Positions 1 through 8,765 of a stretch of 64,000 nt of DNA are shown piece by piece. Position 1 is the first letter of the stretch. Every line of letters begins with the position of its first letter. The translations under genes were made by a program, and so were the position numbers. Origin of the DNA: Breoghania sp. (lineage in GTDB: Bacteria; Pseudomonadota; Alphaproteobacteria; Rhizobiales; Stappiaceae); NCBI RefSeq assembly GCF_963674635.1, contig NZ_OY771475.1, forward strand, positions 3,224,001 through 3,288,000, read 5' to 3'. The notes beneath the pieces were generated by a model, which saw only the letters and a program-made list of their open reading frames with translations, made no database searches and was not told where the DNA came from.

Positions 1-1164
1 TTCGGCATTTACGGCGGTCGGTTTGTCGCCGAAACCCTGATGCCGCTGATCCTCGATCTGCAGGAGGCCTACGATGCGGCCAAGGCCGATCCGGCCTATG
101 CGGCCGAGCTTGAGAACCTCAACACCTATTATACCGGCCGTCCGAGCCCGCTCTATTTCGCGGAGCGCCTGACGGAGGAGCTTGGCGGCGCGAAGATCTA
201 CTTCAAGCGCGACGAGCTGAACCACACCGGGTCTCACAAGATCAACAACTGCCTCGGCCAGATCCTGCTCGCCAAGCGCATGGGCAAGACGCGCATCATC
301 GCCGAAACGGGCGCGGGACAGCACGGCGTGGCGACCGCGACCGTGTGCGCGCGCTTCGGGCTGCCTTGCGTGGTCTATATGGGCGCGACCGACGTGGAGC
401 GTCAGGCGCCGAATGTCTTCCGCATGAAGCTTCTGGGCGCGGAGGTCATTCCGGTGACGGCGGGCGCGGGCACGCTGAAGGACGCGATGAACGAGGCGCT
501 GCGCGACTGGGTGACCAATGTCGAGGACACCTATTACCTGATCGGCACCGCGGCAGGCCCGCATCCCTATCCGGAGATGGTGCGCGATTTCCAGTCGGTG
601 ATCGGGCGCGAGACGCGCGAGCAGATCATGGAAGCGGAAGGCCGCCTGCCGGATGCGCTGGTCGCCGCCGTCGGCGGCGGATCGAACGCCATCGGCCTCT
701 TCCATCCCTTCCTCGACGACGACAGCGTGCAGATCTATGGCGTGGAAGCCGGCGGGCTCGGCCTTGAAGGCGACGAGCACTGCGCCTCGCTCAACGCGGG
801 CAAGCCCGGCGTTCTCCATGGCAACCGCACCTATCTGCTGCAGGACGATGACGGCCAGATCTATGAGGGCCATTCGATTTCCGCCGGCCTCGACTATCCG
901 GGCATCGGGCCGGAGCATTCCTGGCTCAATGATATCGGACGGGTGAAATACGTGCCGATCATGGACAAGGAAGCCCTGGACGCCTTCCAGCTTCTGACCC
1001 GTGTGGAAGGCATCATTCCGGCACTGGAGCCCGCGCATGCGCTGGCGCAGGTGGTCAAGCTTGCGCCGACCATGGACAAGGACCAGATCATCGTCATGAA
1101 CCTGTGCGGACGTGGCGACAAGGACGTGTTCACGGTCGGAAAGATCCTCGGCTACGATTTGTGA
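1..1164 (+). CDS. trpB: Tryptophan synthase beta chain, 5' truncated by window edge
   Basis: Catalyses the PLP-dependent condensation of indole with L-serine to tryptophan as the beta subunit of the TrpA-TrpB complex. The reading frame is already open at base 1, so the ATG at 40 is internal and the true start lies outside the window. About 387 residues are visible. The PLP lysine is in NHTGSHKINN (Lys80 of the visible part) and the phosphate-binding glycine loop GGGSN is near residue 225. Only a short N-terminal stretch should be missing. trpA follows after about 140 bases, the usual trpBA order, and accD and folC continue the same direction. Confidence 0.97.
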   Translation, partial: FGIYGGRFVAETLMPLILDLQEAYDAAKADPAYAAELENLNTYYTGRPSPLYFAERLTEELGGAKIYFKRDELNHTGSHKINNCLGQILLAKRMGKTRIIAETGAGQHGVATATVCARFGLPCVVYMGATDVERQAPNVFRMKLLGAEVIPVTAGAGTLKDAMNEALRDWVTNVEDTYYLIGTAAGPHPYPEMVRDFQSVIGRETREQIMEAEGRLPDALVAAVGGGSNAIGLFHPFLDDDSVQIYGVEAGGLGLEGDEHCASLNAGKPGVLHGNRTYLLQDDDGQIYEGHSISAGLDYPGIGPEHSWLNDIGRVKYVPIMDKEALDAFQLLTRVEGIIPALEPAHALAQVVKLAPTMDKDQIIVMNLCGRGDKDVFTVGKILGYDL

Positions 1165-1302
1165 GATAGGCCAGGCATCGGCAGTTTGCCGCGGATGGCG
1201 GCGCGCCGGTGCATTGACAGTGGGTCGCCGCACCTCCTACACCCTTACGACATTCCATGCCCGACGCGGCGCGCGGGCAGACAGACCATGGGATACATGC
1301 CG

Positions 1303-2154
1303 ATGAGCCCGACGAACGGGACCCGGATCGACCGCCGTTTCGCCGCTTGTGCAGCCGAAGGCCGCCCGGCGCTGGTCACTTTCGTCTCAGCCGGCGACCC
1401 GGATTACGATACCTCGCTGGAAATCCTGAAGGCCCTTCCGGGCGCGGGCGCGGATATCGTGGAACTCGGCATGCCGTTTTCCGATCCCATGGCTGAAGGC
1501 CCGACCATCCAGCTCGCCTCCCAGCGCGCGCTGGCGGGTGGACAGACCATGAAGAAGACGCTCTCCATGGTCCGCACCTTCCGCGAGAGCGACAACGAGA
1601 CCCCCATCGTGCTGATGGGCTACTACAATCCCATCTACGCCTATGGCAACGACGCCTTCCTGAAGGATGCGCGCGCGGCAGGCGTGGACGGGCTGATCAT
1701 CGTGGATCTGCCGCCGGAAGAAGATGAAGAGCTCTGCATTCCCGCGATCGAAGCGGGCATCAACTTCATCCGTCTCGCAACCCCGACCACCGATGACAAA
1801 CGGCTCCCCGCCGTTCTCGCCAACACGTCCGGCTTCGTCTATTACGTCTCCATCACCGGCATCACCGGCACGGCTGCGCCCGATGCGAACCGCGTGGCGG
1901 AGGCGGTGACCCGGATCAAGAGCCATACCTCGCTGCCCGTCGCTGTCGGTTTCGGCGTGACGTCGGCCAAGCAGGCAAAGGAAATCGGCCGCAACGCCGA
2001 CGGCGTGGTCGTCGGCTCGGCAATCGTCAACGCAGTGCGCCAAAGCCTCGACGAGGACGGCCGCGCCACACAAAGGACTGTTTCTGCCGTCACAGAACTT
2101 GTCGGTGACCTCGCCAGCGGCGTGCGCGAAGCCCGCGCCGAGCCGGCGAAGTAA
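1303..2154 (+). CDS. trpA: Tryptophan synthase alpha chain
   Basis: Cleaves indole-3-glycerol phosphate to indole and glyceraldehyde 3-phosphate and passes indole to TrpB. The start at 1303 gives 283 residues, close to the family norm. ATGs at 1288 and 1297 are alternatives, none has a strong ribosome site, and the frame is open further upstream to 1186 without family similarity. The catalytic Glu is Glu54 in VELGMPFSDP. The position of the second acid (Asp60 in the E. coli enzyme, within PLADG) is Glu65 here, in PMAEG. The rest of the barrel looks intact, including the C-terminal phosphate loop region near VAVGFGV. Confidence 0.95.
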   Translation: MSPTNGTRIDRRFAACAAEGRPALVTFVSAGDPDYDTSLEILKALPGAGADIVELGMPFSDPMAEGPTIQLASQRALAGGQTMKKTLSMVRTFRESDNETPIVLMGYYNPIYAYGNDAFLKDARAAGVDGLIIVDLPPEEDEELCIPAIEAGINFIRLATPTTDDKRLPAVLANTSGFVYYVSITGITGTAAPDANRVAEAVTRIKSHTSLPVAVGFGVTSAKQAKEIGRNADGVVVGSAIVNAVRQSLDEDGRATQRTVSAVTELVGDLASGVREARAEPAK

Positions 2155-2202
2155 CGGCCCTTCGGCAGACCACCCGCTTCAACTCAGATCGGAACTCACG
2201 CC

Positions 2203-3120
2203 GTGAACTGGATCAACAACGTCGTCCGCCCGAAAATCCAGAGTTTCCTGCAGAAACGGGACACTCCGGAAAATCTCTGGATCAAGTGCCCGGAGACGGG
2301 AGAGATGGTGTTTCATCGTGATCTGGAGCAGAACCAGTGGGTGGTTCCCAGCTCTGGCCACCACATGCGCATCAGCGCGAAGCGACGCCTTGAGTTTTTC
2401 TTCGATGGCGGCGTTTTCGAGACCCTCGAAACGCCCGAGGTCACCATCGATCCGCTGAAGTTCCGCGACGAGCGCCGTTACACCGACCGCCTGAAGGACG
2501 CCAAGACCAAGACCGGCATGGACGATGCCGTGGTCGTGGCCAGCGGGTCGGTCCAGGGCCTGCAGATCACCACCGCGGTCCAGGATTTTGCCTTTATCGG
2601 CGGGTCGCTCGGCATGGCGGCGGGTGAGGCGATCATCGCCGGTCTCGACCATGCCCGCGAGGCGGGAACGCCCTTCGTCCTGTTTGCGGCCTCCGGCGGC
2701 GCGCGCATGCAGGAAGGCATCCTCTCGCTGATGCAGATGCCGCGCACCACCGCCGCCATTCGCCTGCTGCGCGAGGCGGGCCTTCCCTATATCGTGGTGC
2801 TGACCAACCCGACCACGGGTGGCGTCACCGCGTCCTATGCGATGCTCGGCGACGTTCACATCGCCGAACCCGGTGCCCTGATCGGCTTTGCCGGGCCCCG
2901 CGTCATCGAACAGATCATCCGCGAGAAGCTGCCGGAAGGCTTCCAACGCTCGGAATACCTGTTCGATCACGGCATGGTCGACATGGTGGTGCACCGCCAC
3001 GACATTCCCGAAACCGTCGCCCGCATCTGTTCGCTGTTGATGAGCAAGCCCGTCCTTGCCAAGCCGGTTGCGGCTGCTCCGGCCCAGGACGCGGAAGAAA
3101 AGGCCGACGCGGACGCCTGA
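2203..3120 (+). CDS. accD: Acetyl-CoA carboxylase carboxyltransferase beta subunit
   Basis: Beta subunit of the carboxyltransferase that moves the carboxyl group from biotin-carboxyl carrier protein to acetyl-CoA, the first committed step of fatty-acid synthesis. It begins at GTG 2203 and is 305 residues long. The crotonase-like carboxyltransferase core is clear, for example FAASGGARMQEG and TNPTTGGVTASYAMLGD. The N-terminal zinc ribbon is degenerate: only Cys29 remains of the usual CxxC...CxxC set, with Thr32, Val48 and Ser51 at the other positions. From memory this is common in rhizobial AccD proteins. It is followed by folC after 43 bases, a frequent alphaproteobacterial pairing. Confidence 0.95.
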   Translation: MNWINNVVRPKIQSFLQKRDTPENLWIKCPETGEMVFHRDLEQNQWVVPSSGHHMRISAKRRLEFFFDGGVFETLETPEVTIDPLKFRDERRYTDRLKDAKTKTGMDDAVVVASGSVQGLQITTAVQDFAFIGGSLGMAAGEAIIAGLDHAREAGTPFVLFAASGGARMQEGILSLMQMPRTTAAIRLLREAGLPYIVVLTNPTTGGVTASYAMLGDVHIAEPGALIGFAGPRVIEQIIREKLPEGFQRSEYLFDHGMVDMVVHRHDIPETVARICSLLMSKPVLAKPVAAAPAQDAEEKADADA

Positions 3121-3163
3121 TCCGCGTTTCATTCCCGAAGTCCGAACCTTAGAAGATCCGCCG

Positions 3164-4483
3164 ATGGATCATAGCACGCCTATCCTGGAGCGCCTTCTCG
3201 GTCTCCATCCGAAGGAGATCGACCTGTCGCTGGGCCGCATGCAGCGGCTTCTCGATGCCATGGGGAATCCCGAGCGGCGGCTGCCGCCGGTCTTTCATGT
3301 CGCGGGCACGAACGGCAAGGGATCGACCACGGCCTTCCTGCGCGCCATGCTGGAGGCAGCGGGAAAACGCGTTCACGTCTACACCTCGCCGCATCTGGTC
3401 CGCTTCCACGAACGCATCCGGCTGGCCCATGAGGGCGGCGGACGGATCGTGGAAGACGATGTGCTCTGCACGGCCTTGAAGGAGGTTGAGCAGATCAATG
3501 ACGGCGCGCCGATCACCTTCTTCGAAATCTCCACCGCCGTCGCCATGCAGCTTTTCGCCAGCCATCCGGCGGATGTCCTGCTGCTGGAGGTCGGTCTCGG
3601 TGGACGGCTCGACGCCACCAATGTCATCGATGCCCCGCTCGCCAGCGTGATCACGCCCGTGTCGCTCGATCATGAGCGTTTTCTCGGCAGCCGGATCGAG
3701 GAAATCGGGTTCGAGAAGGCCGGTATTCTCAAGAAGGGCCGCCCCGGCGTGATCGGCCCGCAGACAGATGCCGTGCGCGAGGTGATCGAACGCGAAGCCG
3801 CCCGTGTCGGCGCCCCCTTGATGATCCACGGTCAGGACTGGATGGCGCATGAGGAACATGGCCGCCTGATCTATCAGGACGAGCAGGGCCTGCTGGACCT
3901 GCCCCGTCCGCGGCTTATCGGCAATCACCAGTTCGAAAACGCGGGAACGGCCATCGCCGCCCTGCGCGCCTCTGGCATCTGGCCGGGATCGGACGCGGTG
4001 CAGGAAGGGCTGTCCAGCGTTTCCTGGCCGGCCCGCATGCAGCGCCTGCGCGAAGGCGAACTCCTGAGCCAGATCCCGCAAGACGCGGAAGTCTGGCTCG
4101 ATGGCGGGCACAATCCCGGCGCAGGCACGGTCATTTCGGCCGCCATGGCGGAGCTTGGCGACAAGGTGGATCGCCCGGTCTATCTCGTTGCGGGCATGCT
4201 CAACACCAAGGATCCCGTCGGCTTCTTCAAGGCTTTTGAAGGCCTCGCCCATTACGTGCTGACCGTGCCGATCAACACATCGCAGGCCGGGCGCACACCG
4301 GAGGAACTGGCAGGCTTTGCCGCCGAGGCCGGGCTGATCGCGGAACCGGTCGGTGACATCCCCGAGGCGCTCTTGCGCATCCGCGCGCTTTCGGCCGGCG
4401 ATACCGCCCCGCGCATCTTGATGTGCGGCTCGCTCTATCTGGCCGGGGAAGTGCTCGACCTGAACGGCACCCCGCCGCGCTGA
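3164..4483 (+). CDS. folC: Bifunctional folylpolyglutamate synthase / dihydrofolate synthase
   Basis: Joins glutamate to dihydropteroate and to reduced folates using ATP, in the cytoplasm. The ATG at 3164 gives 439 residues, and the frame open upstream to 3056 lies inside accD. The Mur-ligase-type P-loop is HVAGTNGKGST at about residues 45-55, followed by the folate-binding segment TSPHLVRFHERIR. The C-terminal domain carries the DGGHNPGA motif. It is the last gene of the trpBA-accD-folC run, and the next gene is on the opposite strand about 10 bases after its stop. Confidence 0.95.
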   Translation: MDHSTPILERLLGLHPKEIDLSLGRMQRLLDAMGNPERRLPPVFHVAGTNGKGSTTAFLRAMLEAAGKRVHVYTSPHLVRFHERIRLAHEGGGRIVEDDVLCTALKEVEQINDGAPITFFEISTAVAMQLFASHPADVLLLEVGLGGRLDATNVIDAPLASVITPVSLDHERFLGSRIEEIGFEKAGILKKGRPGVIGPQTDAVREVIEREAARVGAPLMIHGQDWMAHEEHGRLIYQDEQGLLDLPRPRLIGNHQFENAGTAIAALRASGIWPGSDAVQEGLSSVSWPARMQRLREGELLSQIPQDAEVWLDGGHNPGAGTVISAAMAELGDKVDRPVYLVAGMLNTKDPVGFFKAFEGLAHYVLTVPINTSQAGRTPEELAGFAAEAGLIAEPVGDIPEALLRIRALSAGDTAPRILMCGSLYLAGEVLDLNGTPPR

Positions 4484-4493
4484 GCGGATCGGA

Positions 4494-5396
4494 TCAGGCG
4501 GTGGCGGGCCCCGCCATGCCCGCTTCCCAGCCCAGAATGGCCTTCTTGCGGGTCAAGCCCCAGTGATAACCGCATAATGCGCCGGTCTTTCCCAGAACGC
4601 GGTGGCAGGGCACCACGAAGGATACCGGGTTCTTGCCGACCGCTGTTCCCACCGCACGCGCCGCGGAGGGCTTGCCGAGCCTTGTCGCGATATCGGAGTA
4701 GGTGGTGGCGCGCCCCAGCGGGATCGCCAGCAGTGTTTCCCAGACACGGACCTCGAAATCCGTACCGATCAGCACCACCCGCAACGGCGTGTCCGGCTGC
4801 CAGTTGTCGGGATTGAAGATCCGGGTGGCAAAGGGTGCGGTTGCGGCGCTGTCTTCCCGGTAGTCGGCATTCGGCCAGCGGCCGCGCATGTCATCCAGAG
4901 CCGCGGCCTCTTCGCCCGGATCGGCGAAGGCAAGGCCGGCGAGGCCGTGTTCGCTCACCATGATGAGCGCATGGCCGAAGGGCGAGGGGTGAAAGGCCCA
5001 CCGAATGACGAGACCGCGCCCGCGCGCCCGGTAAACACCGGGAGTCATGGCCTCATGCACGACAAAGAGATCATGCAGCCGCGCGGGCCCGGAAAGGCCC
5101 ACCTCGTAGCTGGTGTCCAGCACGGAAGCCGCGTCGCGCAGGAGATGGCGGGCGTGGTCCAGGGTGATCGCCTGAAGGAACTGCTTCGGCGTCAGCCCCG
5201 CCCAACGATGGAAGACCCGTTGCAGGTGCATCGCCGAAAGGCCGGTCCCGGCGGCGATCTCTTCCAGGCTCGGCTGGTCGCGCCAATTCTGCGTGATGAA
5301 TTCCAGCGTCCGGCGCACGATCGCGTAATCGCTGCCCATTTCCTCACCGAGCGGTCTCAGAACCGCATTGCTGGATCGATCCAGTGCCATGGTCAT
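4494..5396 (-). CDS. AraC-type HTH fused to O6-alkylguanine-DNA methyltransferase (Ada-like)
   Basis: Suicide repair protein that takes alkyl groups from O6-alkylguanine onto a cysteine. The 300 residues start with an AraC/XylS helix-turn-helix region (about 25-120), followed by the methyltransferase domain with the active-site motif PCHRV at 263-267 (Cys264). The N-terminal Ada domain, which holds the zinc-bound cysteine that senses phosphotriester damage and switches Ada into an activator, is absent. Whether the AraC part still works as a regulator, perhaps controlled by alkylation of Cys264, cannot be told from sequence. It converges with folC. Confidence 0.9.
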   Translation of the reverse strand: MTMALDRSSNAVLRPLGEEMGSDYAIVRRTLEFITQNWRDQPSLEEIAAGTGLSAMHLQRVFHRWAGLTPKQFLQAITLDHARHLLRDAASVLDTSYEVGLSGPARLHDLFVVHEAMTPGVYRARGRGLVIRWAFHPSPFGHALIMVSEHGLAGLAFADPGEEAAALDDMRGRWPNADYREDSAATAPFATRIFNPDNWQPDTPLRVVLIGTDFEVRVWETLLAIPLGRATTYSDIATRLGKPSAARAVGTAVGKNPVSFVVPCHRVLGKTGALCGYHWGLTRKKAILGWEAGMAGPATA

Positions 5397-5485
5397 GATG
5401 TCCCTCCACGCGGCAATCGCGCTGTCCGGCTGTCTTGCAGGAAAGCTAGAGGGCAGTGGGGAGGCAAGCCACCCGTTTCTTGCGC

Positions 5486-6991
5486 TCAGGCGCAGTCCGA
5501 CGTGGTTTCGGCGGGCGCGGCGTTGGGGTTGCCGGAGCCGGTGCGCCAGCCGAATTCCGGGATGGCGATCTGGCGGTTGCCGGAAAAGTCCGTGCTGACG
5601 ACGATGAAATCGCGTTCTTCCATATAGGCGATCAGACGGCGCGCGCGCCCGGTGGAGCGGGTGCCGTAAATCCGCGCGATTTCGGCATCGCTGGGGCAGG
5701 GATCCCCGGCAAGTGCGGCGCGCGCCAGCACGAGGAACACGCCCTGCATGTCATCGGGCAGGCTGTGCGAGAGTTCGATCGCATGTTCCCAATCGGGCGT
5801 CGCCTCCTCATCCTGCCCGACACCGGCGCGCGCCACGGCAAGGCGCTGGCGAAAGGCGGGAAGGTCCATGGCAGGGCCCAGCCGGGCGATGCGCATGCGC
5901 ACCTGAAAATCCTGATAAAGCACCGAGACGGAGCGGAACCCGGCCTCCGGATCGTTCAGGATCTCGTGCAGGATCTTGTCAATTTCGGCTTGCCGCTCGC
6001 CCTCATCCATCGCGGGGGCCGCGGCTTCCGCCTGAGCGTTGGCGGTAACGCGCGCCTCCGCCAGCTGGGCCAGAAGATCGGGGGCGGGGGCGGGCGCGGG
6101 GCGGCGCACGGGACGGTGATATTCCTCCGGCTCGTTCTCGCCGCGGGTGAAGATCAGGTCGCGCGCATCTTCCGGCGGCTGTTCCGGCAGCGGCATCAGC
6201 TTCAACCCACCGCTGCGCGATGCCGTTTCCACCGGGCCGATGGTTACCGTCTCGGCGCGCCGCGTGATGGCGGAACCGAGCGCGATGAAGCGACCGCGCT
6301 CCAGATTGCGGAAGGCTTCCGCCTGACGGCGCTCCATGCCCAGAAGATCGGCGGCACGGGCCATGTCGATATCGAGGAAGGTGCGGCCCATGAGGAAATT
6401 GGCGGCTTCGGCGGCCACGTTCTTGGCAAGCTTTGCCAGACGCTGCGTGGCGATGATGCCCGCCAGTCCGCGCTTTCGGCCGCGGCACATGAGGTTGGTC
6501 ATGGCGCCCAGCGAAACGCGGCGCGCCTCGTCGGACACCTCGCCACCGACGGCGGGGGCGAAAAGCTGGGCTTCATCGACCACCACCAGCATCGGATACC
6601 AGAGATCGCGTTCGGCATCGAAAAGCCCGTTCAGGAAAGCGGCCGCCGCCTTCATCTGAAGGTCCGCCTCAAGCCCTTCCAGATTGAGCACGACAGAGAC
6701 GCGATGCTGACGCACACGGCCCGCGATGCGGGCAAGATCGCTTTCGCTGGTGCCCTGTGCATCGACGATGACATGGCCGAACTTGTCGGCCAGCGTGACG
6801 AAATCCCCCTCCGGATCGATGATGGCCTGCTGCACCCATTGGGCGCTCTGTTCCAGAATACGGCGCAGGAGGTGGGATTTGCCGGAGCCGGAATTGCCCT
6901 GAACGAGCAGACGCGTCGCCAGCAGTTCCTCCAGATCGAACATGGCCGCCGTCCCGTGCGACGTCGTACCGATGTCGATGCCGACCTGCAT
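5486..6991 (-). CDS. HerA-like / DUF87 ATP-binding protein
   Basis: A HerA-FtsK superfamily ATPase of 501 residues with Walker A GNSGSGKS (32-39) and Walker B MLVVVDEAQ (about 134-142). The C-terminal part (about 430-490) resembles a winged helix, ending in NRQIAIPEFGW. The chosen ATG at 6991 is preceded on its strand by GGAGACAGG at a suitable distance; an ATG at 7042 is an alternative, and the frame is open to 7285 without recognisable sequence. I believe similar single proteins occur in many Hyphomicrobiales. No NurA-like nuclease is adjacent, so the substrate is unknown. Its upstream neighbour on the same strand is the DUF2244 gene. Confidence 0.8.
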   Translation of the reverse strand: MQVGIDIGTTSHGTAAMFDLEELLATRLLVQGNSGSGKSHLLRRILEQSAQWVQQAIIDPEGDFVTLADKFGHVIVDAQGTSESDLARIAGRVRQHRVSVVLNLEGLEADLQMKAAAAFLNGLFDAERDLWYPMLVVVDEAQLFAPAVGGEVSDEARRVSLGAMTNLMCRGRKRGLAGIIATQRLAKLAKNVAAEAANFLMGRTFLDIDMARAADLLGMERRQAEAFRNLERGRFIALGSAITRRAETVTIGPVETASRSGGLKLMPLPEQPPEDARDLIFTRGENEPEEYHRPVRRPAPAPAPDLLAQLAEARVTANAQAEAAAPAMDEGERQAEIDKILHEILNDPEAGFRSVSVLYQDFQVRMRIARLGPAMDLPAFRQRLAVARAGVGQDEEATPDWEHAIELSHSLPDDMQGVFLVLARAALAGDPCPSDAEIARIYGTRSTGRARRLIAYMEERDFIVVSTDFSGNRQIAIPEFGWRTGSGNPNAAPAETTSDCA

Positions 6992-7131
6992 GTCTGATCC
7001 TGTCTCCGGGCTGGTTGAGGGCGGCGCGAACTGGGCCGTCATCCTGCAAGCCCCCGAATTAGCACAATTCAGCCCCGCTGCGGCAAGCCGAGGCCCGGTA
7101 CTCCACAGCTTAAGGACGGATATCGGGTGGT

Positions 7132-7701
7132 TCAGGCGCCGTGCGGCCCCCCTGCCGGGCGCGGTGCCGGTCCTCCGCCGCGCGCCGCGGACAGCGCACC
7201 CGCAAGGGCCGACGCAAAATTCTGTCGGTCGAGCGGGCTCAGGAAGTGGCCGAGCTCGACCTCGTTGCCGTGCGAACGCAGACAAAGCCGGATCACGCCC
7301 TCATCCTCGATCCGCTCCACCGCGATGCGCACCCAGACGGGATTGAACCGGTAAACCTGGCTCTCGCCACGCGGGGAAACCTTGCGCAGGATCACTTCTT
7401 CGGCGGAAACATGCACTTCCTCAAAGGCGCGCGCCTGGCGATAATTGCTGCGAAAGGCGAACCAGACCAGCGCCACGTCGAGACCGAAGAAACCGAAAAT
7501 CGGCCAGGCCCCGATGGAGACGAAGAACAGCCCGGTGAAAAAGGAGACGCCGCCGAAAATCAGCATCAACGCGAGAAACCCCTTCGGACCGAGCGAACGG
7601 TAAGGGGTCAGGACGGCCGAAAAGAAAGGATCCACGGGATGGTCCCGGCCCGCCGAAGTCTCTTCCGCTTCGGCCGACTTTTTCACGTTGGCGTCGCTCA
7701 T
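7132..7701 (-). CDS. DUF2244 family membrane protein
   Basis: The 189 residues match the DUF2244 layout: a hydrophilic N-terminus, two closely spaced membrane helices (about 41-61 and 65-83), then a cytoplasmic beta-rich domain beginning near SNYRQARAFEEVHV. The function is not known. The start lies only 22 bases from the divergent nth start, so the two genes must share or overlap promoter elements. The C-terminal tail is low-complexity (Gly/Pro/Ala). Confidence 0.85.
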   Translation of the reverse strand: MSDANVKKSAEAEETSAGRDHPVDPFFSAVLTPYRSLGPKGFLALMLIFGGVSFFTGLFFVSIGAWPIFGFFGLDVALVWFAFRSNYRQARAFEEVHVSAEEVILRKVSPRGESQVYRFNPVWVRIAVERIEDEGVIRLCLRSHGNEVELGHFLSPLDRQNFASALAGALSAARGGGPAPRPAGGPHGA

Positions 7702-7723
7702 GGGGGTTCAGTATAGAAGACAA

Positions 7724-8512
7724 ATGACCAGAACCAAGCCAGAGTCGAATTCCACCAGTTCCAAAAAGGCATCTGCCAAGGCAAGGCCTGCGCGAAAGGC
7801 ACCAGCGACACGCGGGCGGGCCAAGGCCGTGAAATACACGCGCGCCGAAATCGAGGCGATCTTCGAGCGCTTTCATGCGCAGGAGCCGGAGCCGAAGGGC
7901 GAGCTTGAATATGTGAACGCCTTCACGCTTCTGGTGGCCGTGGTTCTTTCCGCACAGGCGACCGATGCGGGCGTCAACCGGGCAACGCGCGGGCTTTTCG
8001 CCATGGCGGAAACGCCGGAAAAGATGGTGGCGCTGGGGGAAGACGGCGTGCGCGAGGCGATCAAGACCATCGGGCTCTTCCGCAACAAGGCGAAAAACGT
8101 GGTGGCGCTGTCGCACATGCTGATCGACAAGCATGGCGGCGAGGTTCCGCGCTCGCGAGAGGCGTTGGAAGAATTGCCGGGCGTGGGGCGCAAGACCGCG
8201 AATGTGGTGCTCAACATCGCCTTCGGGGAGCCGACGGTCGCCGTCGACACCCATCTCTTCCGGATCGGCAACCGCCTTGGCATCGCGCCGGGCAAGACGC
8301 CGCTGGAGGTGGAGCAGAAGCTGGAAAAGATCATTCCGGACAAATATCGCCTGCATGCCCATCACTGGCTGATCCTGCATGGGCGCTATGTCTGCAAGGC
8401 CCGCACGCCCGATTGCGGGCGCTGCATCATCGCGGATCTGTGCAAGTCACCGGAAAAGAGGGTGGCCAACGCGACGGGGGACGGATCCGCCGCCACACCG
8501 CGCAAGAGCTGA
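7724..8512 (+). CDS. nth: Endonuclease III, DNA glycosylase/AP lyase
   Basis: Removes oxidised pyrimidines from DNA and cleaves at the abasic site. The ATG at 7724 follows AGAAGA and gives 262 residues, including a basic N-terminal extension of about 40 residues. The helix-hairpin-helix is LPGVGRKTAN with catalytic Lys157; the catalytic Asp175 is in VDTHLFR. The [4Fe-4S] cluster ligands are Cys224, 231, 234 and 240 (C-x6-C-x2-C-x5-C). All key residues are present. Confidence 0.95.
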   Translation: MTRTKPESNSTSSKKASAKARPARKAPATRGRAKAVKYTRAEIEAIFERFHAQEPEPKGELEYVNAFTLLVAVVLSAQATDAGVNRATRGLFAMAETPEKMVALGEDGVREAIKTIGLFRNKAKNVVALSHMLIDKHGGEVPRSREALEELPGVGRKTANVVLNIAFGEPTVAVDTHLFRIGNRLGIAPGKTPLEVEQKLEKIIPDKYRLHAHHWLILHGRYVCKARTPDCGRCIIADLCKSPEKRVANATGDGSAATPRKS

Positions 8513-8514
8513 CC

Positions 8515-8565
8515 CTGCTCAAGGCCCGACACTGCTCAAGGCCCGACCTTGCTCAAAGACTGACG
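8515..8565. repeat. 17-bp tandem repeat, three copies
   Basis: Directly after the nth stop codon a 17-base unit beginning CTGCTCAAGGCCCGAC occurs twice nearly perfectly (8515-8531, 8532-8548), with a third, diverged copy at 8549-8565. It is not coding in any convincing way. It may be local slippage duplication. Confidence 0.75.
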
Positions 8566-8662
8566 CTGCGACCGCGGCACGTTGACGGTCCAGGCGGACC
8601 CAGACGGCGGATCGGGCCAGGCGATGCAACCCGTCAGGTCTGCGGCCACGCAAGCACCAAAA

Positions 8663-8696
8663 GCGGGCATCATGGTTCGAACCGAACCACGCCCGC
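8663..8696 (-). terminator. Hairpin after irr
   Basis: Nested inverted repeat: outer arms GCGGGC (8663-8668) and GCCCGC (8691-8696), inner arms GGTTCG and CGAACC. Read on the - strand it ends in a TTTT run, so it fits a rho-independent terminator for irr. Confidence 0.55.
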
Positions 8697-8698
8697 AA

Positions 8699-8707
8699 TT
8701 ATCCACA
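8699..8707 (+). promoter_or_regulatory. Perfect DnaA box
   Basis: TTATCCACA, identical to the consensus DnaA 9-mer, lies just downstream of irr, about 10 kb from the candidate oriC. Single boxes can occur by chance or serve titration or regulation. Confidence 0.45.
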
Positions 8708-8765
8708 GGTTTTCAATTTGAAAGCCAAAGGAAAAACGCGGCAGGTTGCCGCGCCATTTTCCCGA

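Noticed and set aside
2179..3132. 317-codon open frame opposite accD
   Set aside because: Antisense shadow of a well-defined core gene.
5456..6997. 513-codon open frame on the + strand opposite the HerA-like gene
   Set aside because: Antisense shadow; no motif, biased composition, and the - strand frame has clear Walker motifs.
8673..8688. GGTTCG...CGAACC resembling a tRNA T-arm
   Set aside because: No acceptor, D or anticodon arms can be drawn around it; it fits a terminator hairpin for irr.
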